In this document: one piece after another, positions 7,170 through 15,422 of the stretch
How the letters are laid out: each line of letters begins with the position of its first letter
Numbering within the stretch: the stretch's first letter is position 1
From: Cryobacterium tagatosivorans
GTDB lineage: Bacteria; Actinomycetota; Actinomycetes; Actinomycetales; Microbacteriaceae
NCBI RefSeq assembly: GCF_004402215.1
Contig: NZ_SOEZ01000015.1
Location: 1 to 46,775, forward strand
DNA length: 46,775 nt
Direction of reading: 5' to 3'
Made by a program: the position numbers and the translations under genes
The notes under the pieces: model-generated
What the model was told of the DNA's origin: nothing
The model's input: the letters and a program-made list of their open reading frames with translations, nothing else
Databases searched by the model: none

Positions 7170-8137
7170 CCCGGGGGCGCCTCGTCGGATCGACCGCCGT
7201 CGCCTTAGGCGCGGCCGGCCTGGCCGCGTTCGCCTGGGGCGCCCTGGTCGAACGCAAGCGGTTCACGCTGCGCGAGATCGACGTCCCGGTGCTCGCGCCG
7301 GGCTCCGACCCGATCCGGGTGCTGCACCTGTCCGACCTGCACATGGCCCCGTGGCAGACCGAGAAGCAGGAGTGGATTCGCGGCCTGGCCGAGCTGAAGC
7401 CCGACCTGATCGTCAACACGGGTGACAACCTCGGCCACGAAGACGGGATCCGCGGCGTCGAGTACGCCCTGGCTCCGTTCAGCGGCATCCCCGGGGTCTT
7501 CGTGAACGGCTCGAACGACTACGTCGGCCCGCGCCCCCTCAACCCGCTCAAGTACTTCGGCGGCCCGTCCGTCCGCCGCCAGACGGAGCCGCGCGCGCTC
7601 GACATCGGCACCCTGCACGACGTCTTCGCCGACCTCGGCTGGACCGACATCGACAACGCGGCTGCCGCGCTCGAGTTGAACGGGACCCGCCTCGAGTTCT
7701 TCGGGGTCGACGACCCGCACCACGGCCTGGACCGGCTCGACCTCATCACCCGGGCGATCGACGACCTGCGCGCGAACGACCCGCTCGCCGAGGAGACCTG
7801 GCCCGACCCGGAGCAGGCGCCCGACCCGCGCCCCACCGTCACGATCGGCGTCACCCACGCGCCGTACCAGCGGGTGCTCAACTCCTTCGTGAACCACGGC
7901 GCGCAGCTGATCCTCGCCGGGCACACCCACGGCGGCCAGGTCTGCGTGCCCGGCTTCGGCGCGCTCGTCACGAACTGCGACATCCCGCGCGCCCAGGTCA
8001 AGGGCCTGAGCCTGTGGGACTCCGGCCTGCACACGTCGTACCTGCACGTGTCGGCCGGCCTCGGCACGTCGATCTACGCCCCCGTGCGGTTCGCCTGCCC
8101 GCCCGAGGCGACCCTGCTCACCCTCGTCGGCGCGTAG
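7166..8137 (+). CDS. Membrane-anchored metallophosphoesterase (calcineurin-like)
   Basis: A 323-residue protein starting at the ATG that overlaps the ponA stop. An N-terminal hydrophobic segment (about 7-27) suggests a signal anchor. Dinuclear-metal phosphoesterase motifs are present in order: LHLSDLHMAP, VNTGDNLGH, NGSNDYVGP, VTHAPY and GHTHGGQV. The usual third motif GNHD reads GSND here, a variant I associate with this actinobacterial PBP-linked subgroup, so it need not mean inactivity. Location next to a peptidoglycan synthase hints at a cell-envelope phosphoester or undecaprenyl-pyrophosphate-related substrate, but the substrate is not known. Confidence 0.9.
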   Translation: MTRGRLVGSTAVALGAAGLAAFAWGALVERKRFTLREIDVPVLAPGSDPIRVLHLSDLHMAPWQTEKQEWIRGLAELKPDLIVNTGDNLGHEDGIRGVEYALAPFSGIPGVFVNGSNDYVGPRPLNPLKYFGGPSVRRQTEPRALDIGTLHDVFADLGWTDIDNAAAALELNGTRLEFFGVDDPHHGLDRLDLITRAIDDLRANDPLAEETWPDPEQAPDPRPTVTIGVTHAPYQRVLNSFVNHGAQLILAGHTHGGQVCVPGFGALVTNCDIPRAQVKGLSLWDSGLHTSYLHVSAGLGTSIYAPVRFACPPEATLLTLVGA

Positions 8138-8189
8138 GGCCGATCCACGGGGCTCCCGGGCCCCGTCAGCGGGCGCCCGATTTTCGATC

Positions 8190-8195
8190 TATACT
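8190..8195 (+). promoter_or_regulatory. -10 element of the tRNA-Pro gene
   Basis: TATACT at 8190-8195 is a near-consensus -10 hexamer, 20 bp upstream of the mature tRNA 5' end. No consensus -35 is visible at the expected distance. Confidence 0.5.
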
Positions 8196-8215
8196 TGTGG
8201 AGGCCCACGGGCCAT

Positions 8216-8289
8216 CGGGGTATGGCGCAGCTTGGTAGCGCGCGTCGTTCGGGACGACGAGGTCGCAGGTTCAAATCCTGTTACCCCGA
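8216..8289 (+). tRNA. tRNA-Pro (anticodon CGG)
   Basis: A 74-base cloverleaf. The acceptor stem CGGGGTA (8216-8222) pairs with TACCCCG (8282-8288), with discriminator A at 8289. The D-arm is GCGC-AGCTTGGTA-GCGC. The anticodon stem CGTCG/CGACG encloses the loop TTCGGGA, giving anticodon CGG for CCG proline codons. The T-arm contains GGTTCAAATCC. CCA is not encoded and must be added post-transcriptionally. The gene is followed 10 bases later by a strong hairpin terminator. Confidence 0.97.
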
Positions 8290-8299
8290 CAGCAGCACA

Positions 8300-8336
8300 G
8301 AGGAAGGGCCACACATCGTGTGGCCCTTCCTCTCGT
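8300..8336 (+). terminator. Intrinsic terminator of tRNA-Pro
   Basis: A 15-bp perfect stem (GAGGAAGGGCCACAC at 8300-8314 with GTGTGGCCCTTCCTC at 8318-8332) has a three-base ATC loop and is followed by TCGTTCT. The weak T-tract is normal for high-G+C genomes. Confidence 0.85.
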
Positions 8337-8343
8337 TCTACCC

Positions 8344-8402
8344 CGTGAGGGGTCGCATATCGACCTTCGTTGGGCCGGGGAAGGTCGATTTGCGACCCCT
8401 CA
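8344..8402. repeat. Palindromic element, family A copy 1
   Basis: Arms 8346-8368 and 8380-8402 are 23 bases each with one mismatch (TGAGGGGTCGCATATCGACC vs. ...CAAATCGACC) and enclose the 11-base loop GTTGGGCCGGG. Bases 8344-8401 are identical to 9404-9461, including the stem mismatch, and the two copies bracket the minus-strand gene at 8422-9354. A third copy with an unrelated outer stem but the same tip is at 33757-33819. Confidence 0.9.
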
Positions 8403-8421
8403 GCGCTCTCTCAGCGCTCCC

Positions 8422-9354
8422 TCAGCGGAGGGATGCCGGCGGGTGCAGCGTGAGGGTGTCCCGGATCAGGCACAGGAGCATCCGTCGGTCGGCGAGTTCG
8501 TCGGCGGCGATTTCGACGACGTGCCAGCCAGCCGCGGGGAGCCGGGCAACCCTGGTGCGGTCCTTGCGCCACCGGTCCGGCTCGCTGCGGTGGTAATCGC
8601 CCTGGTACTCGAAGATGACCCGGTGCGCGGGGAAGCAGAGGTCGGCCCGGGCGATGACCCGGCCGAACGCGTCTGTGATCGGATGGTTCACCTCCAGGCC
8701 GAGGATGCCGGCGCGCACGATCGTCACCCGGATGACCGACTCGGGCGGTGACTCGGCCCGTTCGTCGAGCAGCCCCAGCGCCTCGAGCAGGCGCGCCCGC
8801 CCGCGTCGGGCCGGGTGGCGCGCGGCGGCGGCCGCCAGGTCCGCGCGGCCGGCGAGCGGATGCCGGTGGTGGATGATGTAGTCCCCCGCGGCGACGAGGT
8901 CCTCGACATCGAGGACCGCTGCGAGGTCGCACCACGTGCGCGCGGCCGTCGTGAGCCGCAGTCCGAGCCACTCGCCCACGTCATCGATGTCGAGTTGAAG
9001 CTTGTGACCGATGGATCCCACGGCCCGGCAGGCGCGCATCGGCGCCGGCATGCCGACGTGGAGCTGCGGCGCCAGGGCCAGCCTCGGCGGGAGCGGGATG
9101 CCCATGATCAGCGCGGCCGTGACCGTGCAGAAGAACGCGGCGTCCGGCATCCGCAGTTGGAGCGCCTCGGCCCGCTCGCTCACCGAGACCGGGGCGGCCG
9201 GCGAGCGGATGCTGTGGAACGGCCGGGCGAGGTCCGGACCGCGCAGCCGACCCTCGCCGATGCCGTGATCGGCCGCCGTTCGGGTGGTGAAGGAGCCGTC
9301 GCGGAACTCGGCCGGGAGCGGAAGTCGGGAGGCCACGCGCCCAGAGTGCCGCAT
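8422..9354 (-). CDS. Protein with C-terminal Vsr/DUF559-like PD-(D/E)XK nuclease-fold domain
   Basis: A 310-residue protein. The N-terminal 50 residues (GSFTTRTAADHGIGEGRLR) look like the winged-helix start of the AbiEi-like/DUF559 proteins common in Actinobacteria. The C-terminal part (about 205-300) has the restriction-endonuclease-like pattern ESVIRVTIVRAG, IARADLCFP and VIFEYQGDYH, with Asp and Glu-x-Gln at the positions of the D...ExK active site. Lys is replaced by Gln, as in many DUF559 members. These genes are often called hypothetical or antitoxin-like, and no toxin partner is adjacent. Two identical 58-bp palindromic repeats flank the gene in the same orientation, which suggests it moved or was inserted as a cassette. 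The biological role is unknown. Confidence 0.8.
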   Translation of the reverse strand: MRHSGRVASRLPLPAEFRDGSFTTRTAADHGIGEGRLRGPDLARPFHSIRSPAAPVSVSERAEALQLRMPDAAFFCTVTAALIMGIPLPPRLALAPQLHVGMPAPMRACRAVGSIGHKLQLDIDDVGEWLGLRLTTAARTWCDLAAVLDVEDLVAAGDYIIHHRHPLAGRADLAAAAARHPARRGRARLLEALGLLDERAESPPESVIRVTIVRAGILGLEVNHPITDAFGRVIARADLCFPAHRVIFEYQGDYHRSEPDRWRKDRTRVARLPAAGWHVVEIAADELADRRMLLCLIRDTLTLHPPASLR

Positions 9355-9403
9355 CCGGCTCCGCCGTGGTCGGGGTTATCCACAGCATCGGCGCCGGCCG
9401 GCG

Positions 9404-9461
9404 CGTGAGGGGTCGCATATCGACCTTCGTTGGGCCGGGGAAGGTCGATTTGCGACCCCTC
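9404..9461. repeat. Palindromic element, family A copy 2
   Basis: Exact 58-base direct repeat of 8344-8401. Left arm 9406-9428, loop 9429-9439, right arm 9440-9461. It lies between the start of the 8422-9354 gene and the end of the LLM oxidoreductase gene, so it may also act as a terminator for the latter. Confidence 0.9.
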
Positions 9462-9478
9462 GCGAGGAAAAAACAGAG

Positions 9479-10510
9479 CTACCGGGCGAGGGCCGGCGCG
9501 GGCGCCGCGGCGCGCAGGCCCGCCACGATTTCGAGCGAGCGGATGCGGCCCTCGATCGTCGAGGCCTGCGAGCTGAGCATCAGCTCGTCCGCGCCGGTCG
9601 AATCGAGCAGCGCGGTCAGTTTGGCGTCCACCTCGGCCGGGGTGCCGACCGCCTGGCGCCGGTTCCGGGCCTCGATGAAGTCCCGCTCCAGCGTCGAGAA
9701 CTCGTAGGCCAGGGCCTCCGCGATCGACACGGGCTCGGGCTTCTGGCCCTGCCGCATCCGGAGGAAGGTGAGCAGCCCTGGCAGCGACTCCCGGCGCACC
9801 ACCTCGGGGTCGTCGTCGCTGACGAGGCCGACGGCGATCATCGTGTACGGCGCGTCGAGGAACCGGCTGGGCTCGAACCGCTCGCGGTAGATGGCGAGCG
9901 CCGCCTCCGTGTTGTCGCCGGCGAAGTGGTGGGCGAAGGCGAACGGCAGCCCAAGCGCTGCGGCGACCTGGGCGCTGAAGCCGCTGGAGCCGAGGAGCCA
10001 CATCTGCGGGGCGTCGCCGAGCCCGGGGTAGGCGGTGATGCTGCGCATCGGGTTGGCGTCCGCCATCCCACCGTGGAAGAAGCCGATCAGGTCCACGAGC
10101 TGCTGCGGGAAGTCGTCGACGCCGAGCCCCTCGGTGCTGCGCCGCAGGGCCATCGCGGTGGCGCCATCCGTGCCGGGAGCCCGGCCGATCCCGAGGTCGA
10201 TCCGGTCGCCGTACAGGGCGCGCAGGGTGCCGAACTGCTCGGCAACGACGAGCGGGGCGTGGTTGGGCAGCATGACGCCGCCCGAGCCGACCCGGATGCG
10301 TTCGGTGCGGGCCGCGATGCCAGCGATCAGCACCGGCGGCGCGCTCGAGGCGATCGCCGGCATGTTGTGGTGCTCGGCGACCCAGAACCGGTCGTAGCCG
10401 AGGTTTTCCGCGGCCTGGGCGAGGCGGATGCTGCCGGCCACGGCCTCCGCGTTGGTTCCGCTGGCGGGGCGGCTGGCCAGGTCGAGCACGTTGATCGGTA
10501 GAGTTTTCAT
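9479..10510 (-). CDS. LLM class flavin-dependent oxidoreductase (luciferase-like, MsnO8 type)
   Basis: A 343-residue single-component luciferase-like monooxygenase that would use reduced FMN (or F420) and O2. Motifs include [20 protein letters not shown] near 25-45, [20 protein letters not shown], the [18 protein letters not shown] segment ([17 protein letters not shown]) and [21 protein letters not shown]. The substrate cannot be inferred. ATG 10510 is chosen because it lies directly after GAGGG. A TTG at 10522 would add four residues and cannot be excluded. The gene stands alone, with a divergent VanZ gene upstream and a palindromic repeat downstream. Confidence 0.92.
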   Translation of the reverse strand: MKTLPINVLDLASRPASGTNAEAVAGSIRLAQAAENLGYDRFWVAEHHNMPAIASSAPPVLIAGIAARTERIRVGSGGVMLPNHAPLVVAEQFGTLRALYGDRIDLGIGRAPGTDGATAMALRRSTEGLGVDDFPQQLVDLIGFFHGGMADANPMRSITAYPGLGDAPQMWLLGSSGFSAQVAAALGLPFAFAHHFAGDNTEAALAIYRERFEPSRFLDAPYTMIAVGLVSDDDPEVVRRESLPGLLTFLRMRQGQKPEPVSIAEALAYEFSTLERDFIEARNRRQAVGTPAEVDAKLTALLDSTGADELMLSSQASTIEGRIRSLEIVAGLRAAAPAPALAR

Positions 10511-10674
10511 CCCTCGGTGCAACCCCGGGCCCGACGTGTTGATTCCCGGCAGCGACCGATGGGCCGGGCGGCGTTCACATCGGATCCGTGACTAGTATGG
10601 GGCGATCGACGGTGATGCGGTTTCAGCTGCGCCACCGGAGCGGAGCGGGCCTCTGCGACGGGTGAGGTGATTGA

Positions 10675-11133
10675 GTGAGCAGTGCCGACGTGATGCAGCG
10701 CACAGCGCTCCACCGCACAACGCTGTTCCTGACCTTCGCCTACCTGGTCGTGCTCGCCTTGATCGCGTTCTGGCCCGCCCCCGTCGACCGGGACGCCGAG
10801 CAACTGCTCGGCTCTTTCGTCGGCTGGCTCCAGCGGCACGGGGCGCCGCTCTGGATGCAGTACGACGCGATCGAATTCGGCGCGAACATCGCGCTGTTCT
10901 TCCCGGTCGGGCTCTTCGTGGTGATCCTCGCCGGCGCGCGCCGCTGGTGGCTCGGGCTGTTCGTCGGATTCACCGCCAGCTGCGCGATCGAGATCGGCCA
11001 GCTCGCGTTCCTCCCGGCCCGGTTCGCGACGGTCAATGACGTCGTCGCGAACACTGCGGGCGCCACCGCCGGGGCGATAGCGGCAGTGCTGCTACTGCTC
11101 GCCCTCGGCGTGCCGGCCAACCGCCACCTGTAG
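10675..11133 (+). CDS. VanZ family membrane protein
   Basis: A 152-residue protein with four predicted membrane segments (about 17-35, 66-85, 90-110 and 125-145). It contains the VanZ-like block DAIEFGANIALFFPVGLF and EIGQLAFLPARFATVNDVVANTAGA, the latter typical of the family (E-x-x-Q...R...D-x-x-x-N). VanZ proteins confer low-level teicoplanin resistance in enterococci. In Actinobacteria their role is mostly unknown. The start is a GTG with GAGGTG six bases upstream. It lies just ahead of, but is not clearly co-transcribed with, the two-component system. Confidence 0.88.
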   Translation: MSSADVMQRTALHRTTLFLTFAYLVVLALIAFWPAPVDRDAEQLLGSFVGWLQRHGAPLWMQYDAIEFGANIALFFPVGLFVVILAGARRWWLGLFVGFTASCAIEIGQLAFLPARFATVNDVVANTAGATAGAIAAVLLLLALGVPANRHL

Positions 11134-11216
11134 GGCCGGCCGCCAGATCTCCCGAGTTGGCCACCATCGGAGCGTCGATCCCCGGCGGACGGGGTGCCGC
11201 GGCGGATACTGGGGGA

Positions 11217-12809
11217 ATGGCCAACGCGCGCGTCCGTCGTCCGCCGGGCGGCGATCAGCGCACCGGGCGGCACCGCACGTTGTCGGTGCGGTCGCGGATC
11301 GTGGTTTCGATCCTGGCCGTCGCGGCGCTGGGCCTCGCCGCCTCCGGAGTCGCGGCGTACCTCGTGCAGCGCGAGGGCGTGGTCGCCGGCATCGACGCAC
11401 GGCTGCTGCGCACCGTCCCCGACCTGAAGGCCATCGCCTCCGGCGCGACCACCGACAGCGACGCTGCCGGCGGCGCCCGCACCGACGCCACCGCCGCGAC
11501 CACCGCCACCGAGACCACCGCAGCCGCGACGAGCGCCGCCGCGCCCACGCCGCTGGCCAGCGTGGATGCCATTCTCCGGGTGGCCATGAAGCAGGTCATC
11601 CCGGCCGCGAACGAGAGCGTCCTCGGCCTGATCGACGGCAAGCCGGCCCTGGTGCCGGCGGCGAACCTGCCCTTCCGGCTGGACAAGGACGCCGCCTTCG
11701 TCGCGCGGGTCCTGGACGAGGCCGATCCGAGCCAGGTCGTGATCGGCACGGCGAAGAGCACGGACCGGACCCTGCGTTACCTGATCGTGCCGGTCAGCGC
11801 CGCCGGCGACCCGAGCTCGGGCCTCTACGTCGCCGCGTTCGATCTCGACGCGGAACTCGGCCTGGTCGCCGACTCCTTCCAGACCTTCCTGCGAGTGGCG
11901 CTGGCCGCCCTGATCGTCGTCGGGCTGGTCGCCTGGTTCGTGGCCGGGAGGCTGCTCCGACCGATCCGGCTGCTGCGGGATGCCGCCGCCGGCAGCACCA
12001 ACGCCGCCGATCTCACCGAGCGCGTGCCGGTCACCGGCCACGACGACGTGTCCGAACTGGCCACGGCCATCAACGGCATGTTCGACCGCCTCCAGGCGTC
12101 GTCGATCAGCCAGCGCCGGCTGCTGGATGACATCGGCCACGAACTCAAGACGCCGATCACGATCATCCGCGGCCACCTCGAACTGCTCGACACGGCCAAC
12201 GCTCGAGAAGTCGAGGCGACCAGGGACCTCGCCATCGACGAACTCGACCGGATGTCCACGCTCGTCTCCGAGATCTCCCTCCTGGCGTCGTCGTCGGCGC
12301 CGAACTTCGTCGAACCGGCCGAGGTCGACATCGAGTCGCTAACCGCCTTCGTCGGCGCGAAGGCCTCCGCGCTCGACCCGACGCGCACCTGGCAGGCCGA
12401 GTCCGCGACCGTGTTCGCCCGGATAGACTCCCGCCGGATCACCCAGGCCTGGTTGCAGCTCGCCGACAACGCGGCGAAATACTCGACCCCGGGGGCCCCG
12501 ATCAGCATCCTCTCCGACGTCGCCGAGACCCCGGCGGGACCCCGGCTCAACCTGTCCGTGCGCGACTCCGGCCCCGGCATCGCCGCCGACGAGCAGGAGC
12601 GCATCTTCGAGCGCTTCCGCCGGCTCGAATCGAGCCGCCGGGTCCCCGGCTCGGGACTCGGCCTGTCGATCGTGTCGGCGATAGCCGAGGCCCACGGGGG
12701 CTCCGTGTTGCTGGAGAGCGCCCCCGGCACGGGATCCGTCTTCACGATCAGCATTCCACTCGTCGCCGAGGCGGCAATCCCCGACGCCCTCGTCGGCGCA
12801 GAAGCATAG
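11217..12809 (+). CDS. Sensor histidine kinase (two-component system)
   Basis: A 530-residue membrane kinase. TM1 lies at about 26-50. An extracellular region of about 175 residues follows, with a low-complexity Ala/Thr insert (about 75-112). TM2 is at about 225-244, then a HAMP segment, then the HisKA dimerisation domain with phospho-accepting His308 in DDIGHELKTPI. The HATPase domain has an N box (LADNAAKYS), G1 (DSGPGI), an F box (ERFRRLESS) and G2 (GSGLGLS). ATG 11217 is chosen over an upstream in-frame ATG at 11157. A GATACT hexamer six bases before it suggests a possible leaderless transcript, although GGGGGA could also serve as ribosome-binding site. The response regulator follows after 10 bases. 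The signal is unknown; envelope genes nearby suggest cell-wall stress. Confidence 0.93.
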   Translation: MANARVRRPPGGDQRTGRHRTLSVRSRIVVSILAVAALGLAASGVAAYLVQREGVVAGIDARLLRTVPDLKAIASGATTDSDAAGGARTDATAATTATETTAAATSAAAPTPLASVDAILRVAMKQVIPAANESVLGLIDGKPALVPAANLPFRLDKDAAFVARVLDEADPSQVVIGTAKSTDRTLRYLIVPVSAAGDPSSGLYVAAFDLDAELGLVADSFQTFLRVALAALIVVGLVAWFVAGRLLRPIRLLRDAAAGSTNAADLTERVPVTGHDDVSELATAINGMFDRLQASSISQRRLLDDIGHELKTPITIIRGHLELLDTANAREVEATRDLAIDELDRMSTLVSEISLLASSSAPNFVEPAEVDIESLTAFVGAKASALDPTRTWQAESATVFARIDSRRITQAWLQLADNAAKYSTPGAPISILSDVAETPAGPRLNLSVRDSGPGIAADEQERIFERFRRLESSRRVPGSGLGLSIVSAIAEAHGGSVLLESAPGTGSVFTISIPLVAEAAIPDALVGAEA

Positions 12810-12819
12810 GGAGCACCAG

Positions 12820-13476
12820 GTGACCAGGATTCTCATCGCCGAGGACGAGTCGCGCATCGCGTCATTCGTCGAGAAAGGGCTGCGTGCGGCCGGTTTCCAG
12901 GTGACGATCGCCGGCGACGGCCGGAGGGCCCTCGCCGAGGCCGAGACCGGACAGTACGACCTGATGGTGCTCGACGTCGGGCTGCCGGGCCTCGACGGCT
13001 TCGACATCCTCGAGACCCTCCGCGGGGAGGGCAACCGGATCGCCGTGATCATGCTCACCGCCCGCGACTCGGCCGGCGACACCCTGCGCGGGCTCGAGGG
13101 CGGCGCCAACGACTACATGTCCAAGCCCTTCCGCTTCGACGAACTGCTGGCCCGCGTGCGGCTGCGGTTGACGGATGCCCGCCCGGAAGACCCCGGGACG
13201 CTGACGACGGGCGACCTCGAACTCGACCTCCGGACCCGGCGGATCCGGGTGGCCGGCACCGCCGTCGACCTCTCGGCGCGAGAATTCGGCCTGGCCGAGG
13301 AGTTCATCCGGCACCCCGACCAGGTGCTCAGCCGGGAACAGCTCCTCAGCCGCGTCTGGGGCCTGGACTACGACCCCGGCTCGAACGTGGTCGAGGTGTA
13401 CGTGCGGTACCTGCGCGCGAAGATCGGCGCCGACCGGATCGAGACCGTCCGCGGCATGGGCTACCGCCTGAAATAG
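12820..13476 (+). CDS. OmpR/PhoB family response regulator
   Basis: A 218-residue transcription factor. The receiver domain has acidic residues E8, D9 and E10, phospho-acceptor D52 in VLDVGLPG, T80 in MLTARDS and K102 in SKPF. The C-terminal winged helix (about 125-218) has the transactivation region LSAREFGLAEEFIRHP and the recognition end VVEVYVRYLRAKI...GMGYRLK. The GTG start has GGGAG six bases upstream and follows the kinase gene by 10 bases, so the two form one operon and partner system. A strong terminator follows directly. The adjacent convergent acidic protein and LCP gene are plausible but unproven targets. Confidence 0.96.
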   Translation: MTRILIAEDESRIASFVEKGLRAAGFQVTIAGDGRRALAEAETGQYDLMVLDVGLPGLDGFDILETLRGEGNRIAVIMLTARDSAGDTLRGLEGGANDYMSKPFRFDELLARVRLRLTDARPEDPGTLTTGDLELDLRTRRIRVAGTAVDLSAREFGLAEEFIRHPDQVLSREQLLSRVWGLDYDPGSNVVEVYVRYLRAKIGADRIETVRGMGYRLK

Positions 13477-13480
13477 AAGA

Positions 13481-13518
13481 AGCCGGGGAGCGTCCAACCC
13501 GATGGACGCTCCCCGGCT
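13481..13518. terminator. Bidirectional terminator between response regulator and acidic protein
   Basis: A 15-bp perfect stem (AGCCGGGGAGCGTCC at 13481-13495, GGACGCTCCCCGGCT at 13504-13518) with an eight-base loop lies between the convergent genes ending at 13476 and 13562. Confidence 0.85.
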
Positions 13519-13561
13519 CTGGGTACTGCCGGCAGGGGGGCGCCGACAGAGTGTGTGGGGG

Positions 13562-14134
13562 TTAGTGGTCGGACTCGCCCGACTTGTCCGACTCCGAACC
13601 ACCGGAGTCGTGCGAGTCGCCTGAGTCCTCTGAGTCGTCGGAGTGATCCGCGTCGTCGGAGTGGTCGGCCTCGTCGGAGTCGTCTTCGACCTCGACCTCG
13701 ACCGCGTCGCCAGGTTCGACGGCCTCAACGTGGTCCGAGGAGTCGGATTCCGACTCGTTCTCGCCGGCGTCGTCGGCGTCGTCCTCGACGGACGACGAGT
13801 GCTTCTCCGCCTTGGCGGCATCCCTGGCTGCCCGGGCGGCATCCTTGGCGGCGTCCCTGGCGGCCTTGTCGGCCTTGTCTTCGGCGCCCGGCGCCTCGTC
13901 CTCCGGCGCATCGGTGGATTCCGTGCCCCAGCCGAACAGCCCGTGGGCGTTCGGGTTCGCGTGCTCAAGGCCGTTCTCGCTGGCGTGTTCGGAGGCCGGC
14001 CCGACGCCGCTTACCGGCACGACCTCGCCCGGGACATCCAGGGATCCGGTGGTGGCGTACGCGCCGCCGGCGGCCAGGGCGACTCCGAGCAGGCTCGCTG
14101 CCCCGGTCATGATCAGCTTCGTTGACTTCTTCAT
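13562..14134 (-). CDS. Exported protein with Ser/Asp/Glu-rich acidic tail
   Basis: A 190-residue protein of no recognised family. It starts MKKSTKLIMTGAASLLGVAL, a signal peptide ending near YAT (about 28). A short unique region contains GLEHANPNAHGLFGWG. An Ala/Lys/Asp helix-prone stretch follows (AARDAAKDAARAARDAAKAE, about 95-115), and the last 75 residues are almost entirely Asp, Glu, Ser, His and Gly. The tail could bind Ca2+ or other cations or act as an entropic surface polymer. GAGGGG precedes the ATG with suitable spacing. It converges on the two-component system, so regulation by it is possible. An in-frame upstream ATG at 14230 lacks such a site. Confidence 0.75.
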   Translation of the reverse strand: MKKSTKLIMTGAASLLGVALAAGGAYATTGSLDVPGEVVPVSGVGPASEHASENGLEHANPNAHGLFGWGTESTDAPEDEAPGAEDKADKAARDAAKDAARAARDAAKAEKHSSSVEDDADDAGENESESDSSDHVEAVEPGDAVEVEVEDDSDEADHSDDADHSDDSEDSGDSHDSGGSESDKSGESDH

Positions 14135-14245
14135 GGTGCGCCCCTCGTTACCGGAACCCGCTGGTTCGTTGATGCAACACTGGCGACAGGTTATGAGTTC
14201 ACCCGGAGAGTCGGATGAGAGAATTCTCATTCGCCGCGCGTGGTC

Positions 14246-15268
14246 TCAGCCGATCGTTTGCAGCTCCGGCTTGTAGGCGTCGACGGTGTCGGTGCGGAAT
14301 GCCGTGCGCACCGCCTCGAACTTCCCCCAGTCGATGTTCACGATCGACTGCCCGTCCGGCGAGGAGCCGGTACCGCTCGTCGGCATGGTGAAGAACGTGA
14401 CGTCGTCGGCGCGGATGTCGCGCAGCTCCACGCCGGTTGCGGCCATGTAGGCCAGGGTCAGCCCGTCATCCACGGCGAGGTGCGGGGTCACCGCGCTGAC
14501 CAGCGTGCCGATCTTGCCCGGGCTGACCAGGGCCTGCCGGGCCAGGATGCTGGTCAGGAGGGCCTTGATCAGCAGCTGTTGGTTGCGTACGCGCTGGAAG
14601 TCGCCGTCCCGGAAGGCGTACCGCTCCCGAACGAAGGCGAGCGCTTCGGCGCCGTCCAGATGCAGGGGCCCCTTAGCGAAGTAGCGCGCCTTGAAGTGGG
14701 TGGCGGAGAAGCCGACCGGGTTGGTGAGGTCGACGCCGCCGAGGGCATCCGTGACGCCCTTGAAACCCTCGAAGTCGATCACGGCGACGTGGTCGATCCG
14801 CACGCCGAGCAGGCCCTCGATGGTCTCGACGGCGAGCGGGACGCCGCCCCAGGACAGGGCCGCGTTGACCTTCGCCTCGCCGTGGCCGGGGATCTTCAGC
14901 CAGCTGTCACGCATGATCGACATGACCTGGACATTCTGCCGGTCGGCCGGGATGTGCACGACCATGATCGTGTCGGACCGCTGGCCGCTGAGCCCTGCCA
15001 GCGACTGCCGCTTCGTGCCGCGCGTGTCCGAGCCGAGGAACAGGATGTTCTGCGCCTTCGCCGCCTCCCCCTCGAGCGCTCGCGGCCGGGTCGCCTGGTT
15101 CGTCGGGAACGCGCCGGGAATCTTCTCGACCTGGCTATCGAAAGTCTGGCTGAGATTCCAGGCGCTGACGCCGGCCACCCCGGCCACGCCGAGGACCAGC
15201 ACGGTGACGGCGACGGATGCGATCCGCCAGACCCGTCGCCGGCGCGAGCGCGGTGCAACTGCAGCCAT
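14246..15268 (-). CDS. LytR-CpsA-Psr (LCP) family cell-wall glycopolymer transferase
   Basis: A 340-residue type II membrane protein that transfers undecaprenyl-linked glycopolymers to peptidoglycan. There is a short basic cytoplasmic tail (APRSRRRRVWR), a TM segment at about 15-37, then the LCP domain with SDTIMVVHIPADRQNVQ, IMRDSWLKIPGHGEAKVNAA and the pyrophosphate-binding Arg cluster ERYAFRDGDFQRVRNQQ. AGGAGG lies seven bases before the ATG at 15268. The gene is divergent from an SGNH-type hydrolase with a 154-bp intergenic region containing a TATATT -10 on this strand. It fits the cell-wall theme of the neighbouring genes. Confidence 0.94.
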   Translation of the reverse strand: MAAVAPRSRRRRVWRIASVAVTVLVLGVAGVAGVSAWNLSQTFDSQVEKIPGAFPTNQATRPRALEGEAAKAQNILFLGSDTRGTKRQSLAGLSGQRSDTIMVVHIPADRQNVQVMSIMRDSWLKIPGHGEAKVNAALSWGGVPLAVETIEGLLGVRIDHVAVIDFEGFKGVTDALGGVDLTNPVGFSATHFKARYFAKGPLHLDGAEALAFVRERYAFRDGDFQRVRNQQLLIKALLTSILARQALVSPGKIGTLVSAVTPHLAVDDGLTLAYMAATGVELRDIRADDVTFFTMPTSGTGSSPDGQSIVNIDWGKFEAVRTAFRTDTVDAYKPELQTIG

Positions 15269-15308
15269 CGGATGGCCTCCTGGAACCGGACGGGAAAATT
15301 GTGACCTT

Positions 15309-15314
15309 AATATA
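15309..15314 (-). promoter_or_regulatory. Candidate -10 of the LCP gene
   Basis: TATATT on the minus strand (15314..15309), 41 bp upstream of the LCP start codon, is an A/T-rich hexamer in an otherwise G+C-rich region. A clear -35 is not visible. Confidence 0.35.
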
Positions 15315-15422
15315 GCCCGGCCTGTCACGGGGCGAAACGGAGCTACCGCCGGCAGGACGGTCGGCCAATAGACTGGATTCGGAAAATGAGGACTCGGCCT
15401 CGGAACGGTCGGAGGGCAAGCG

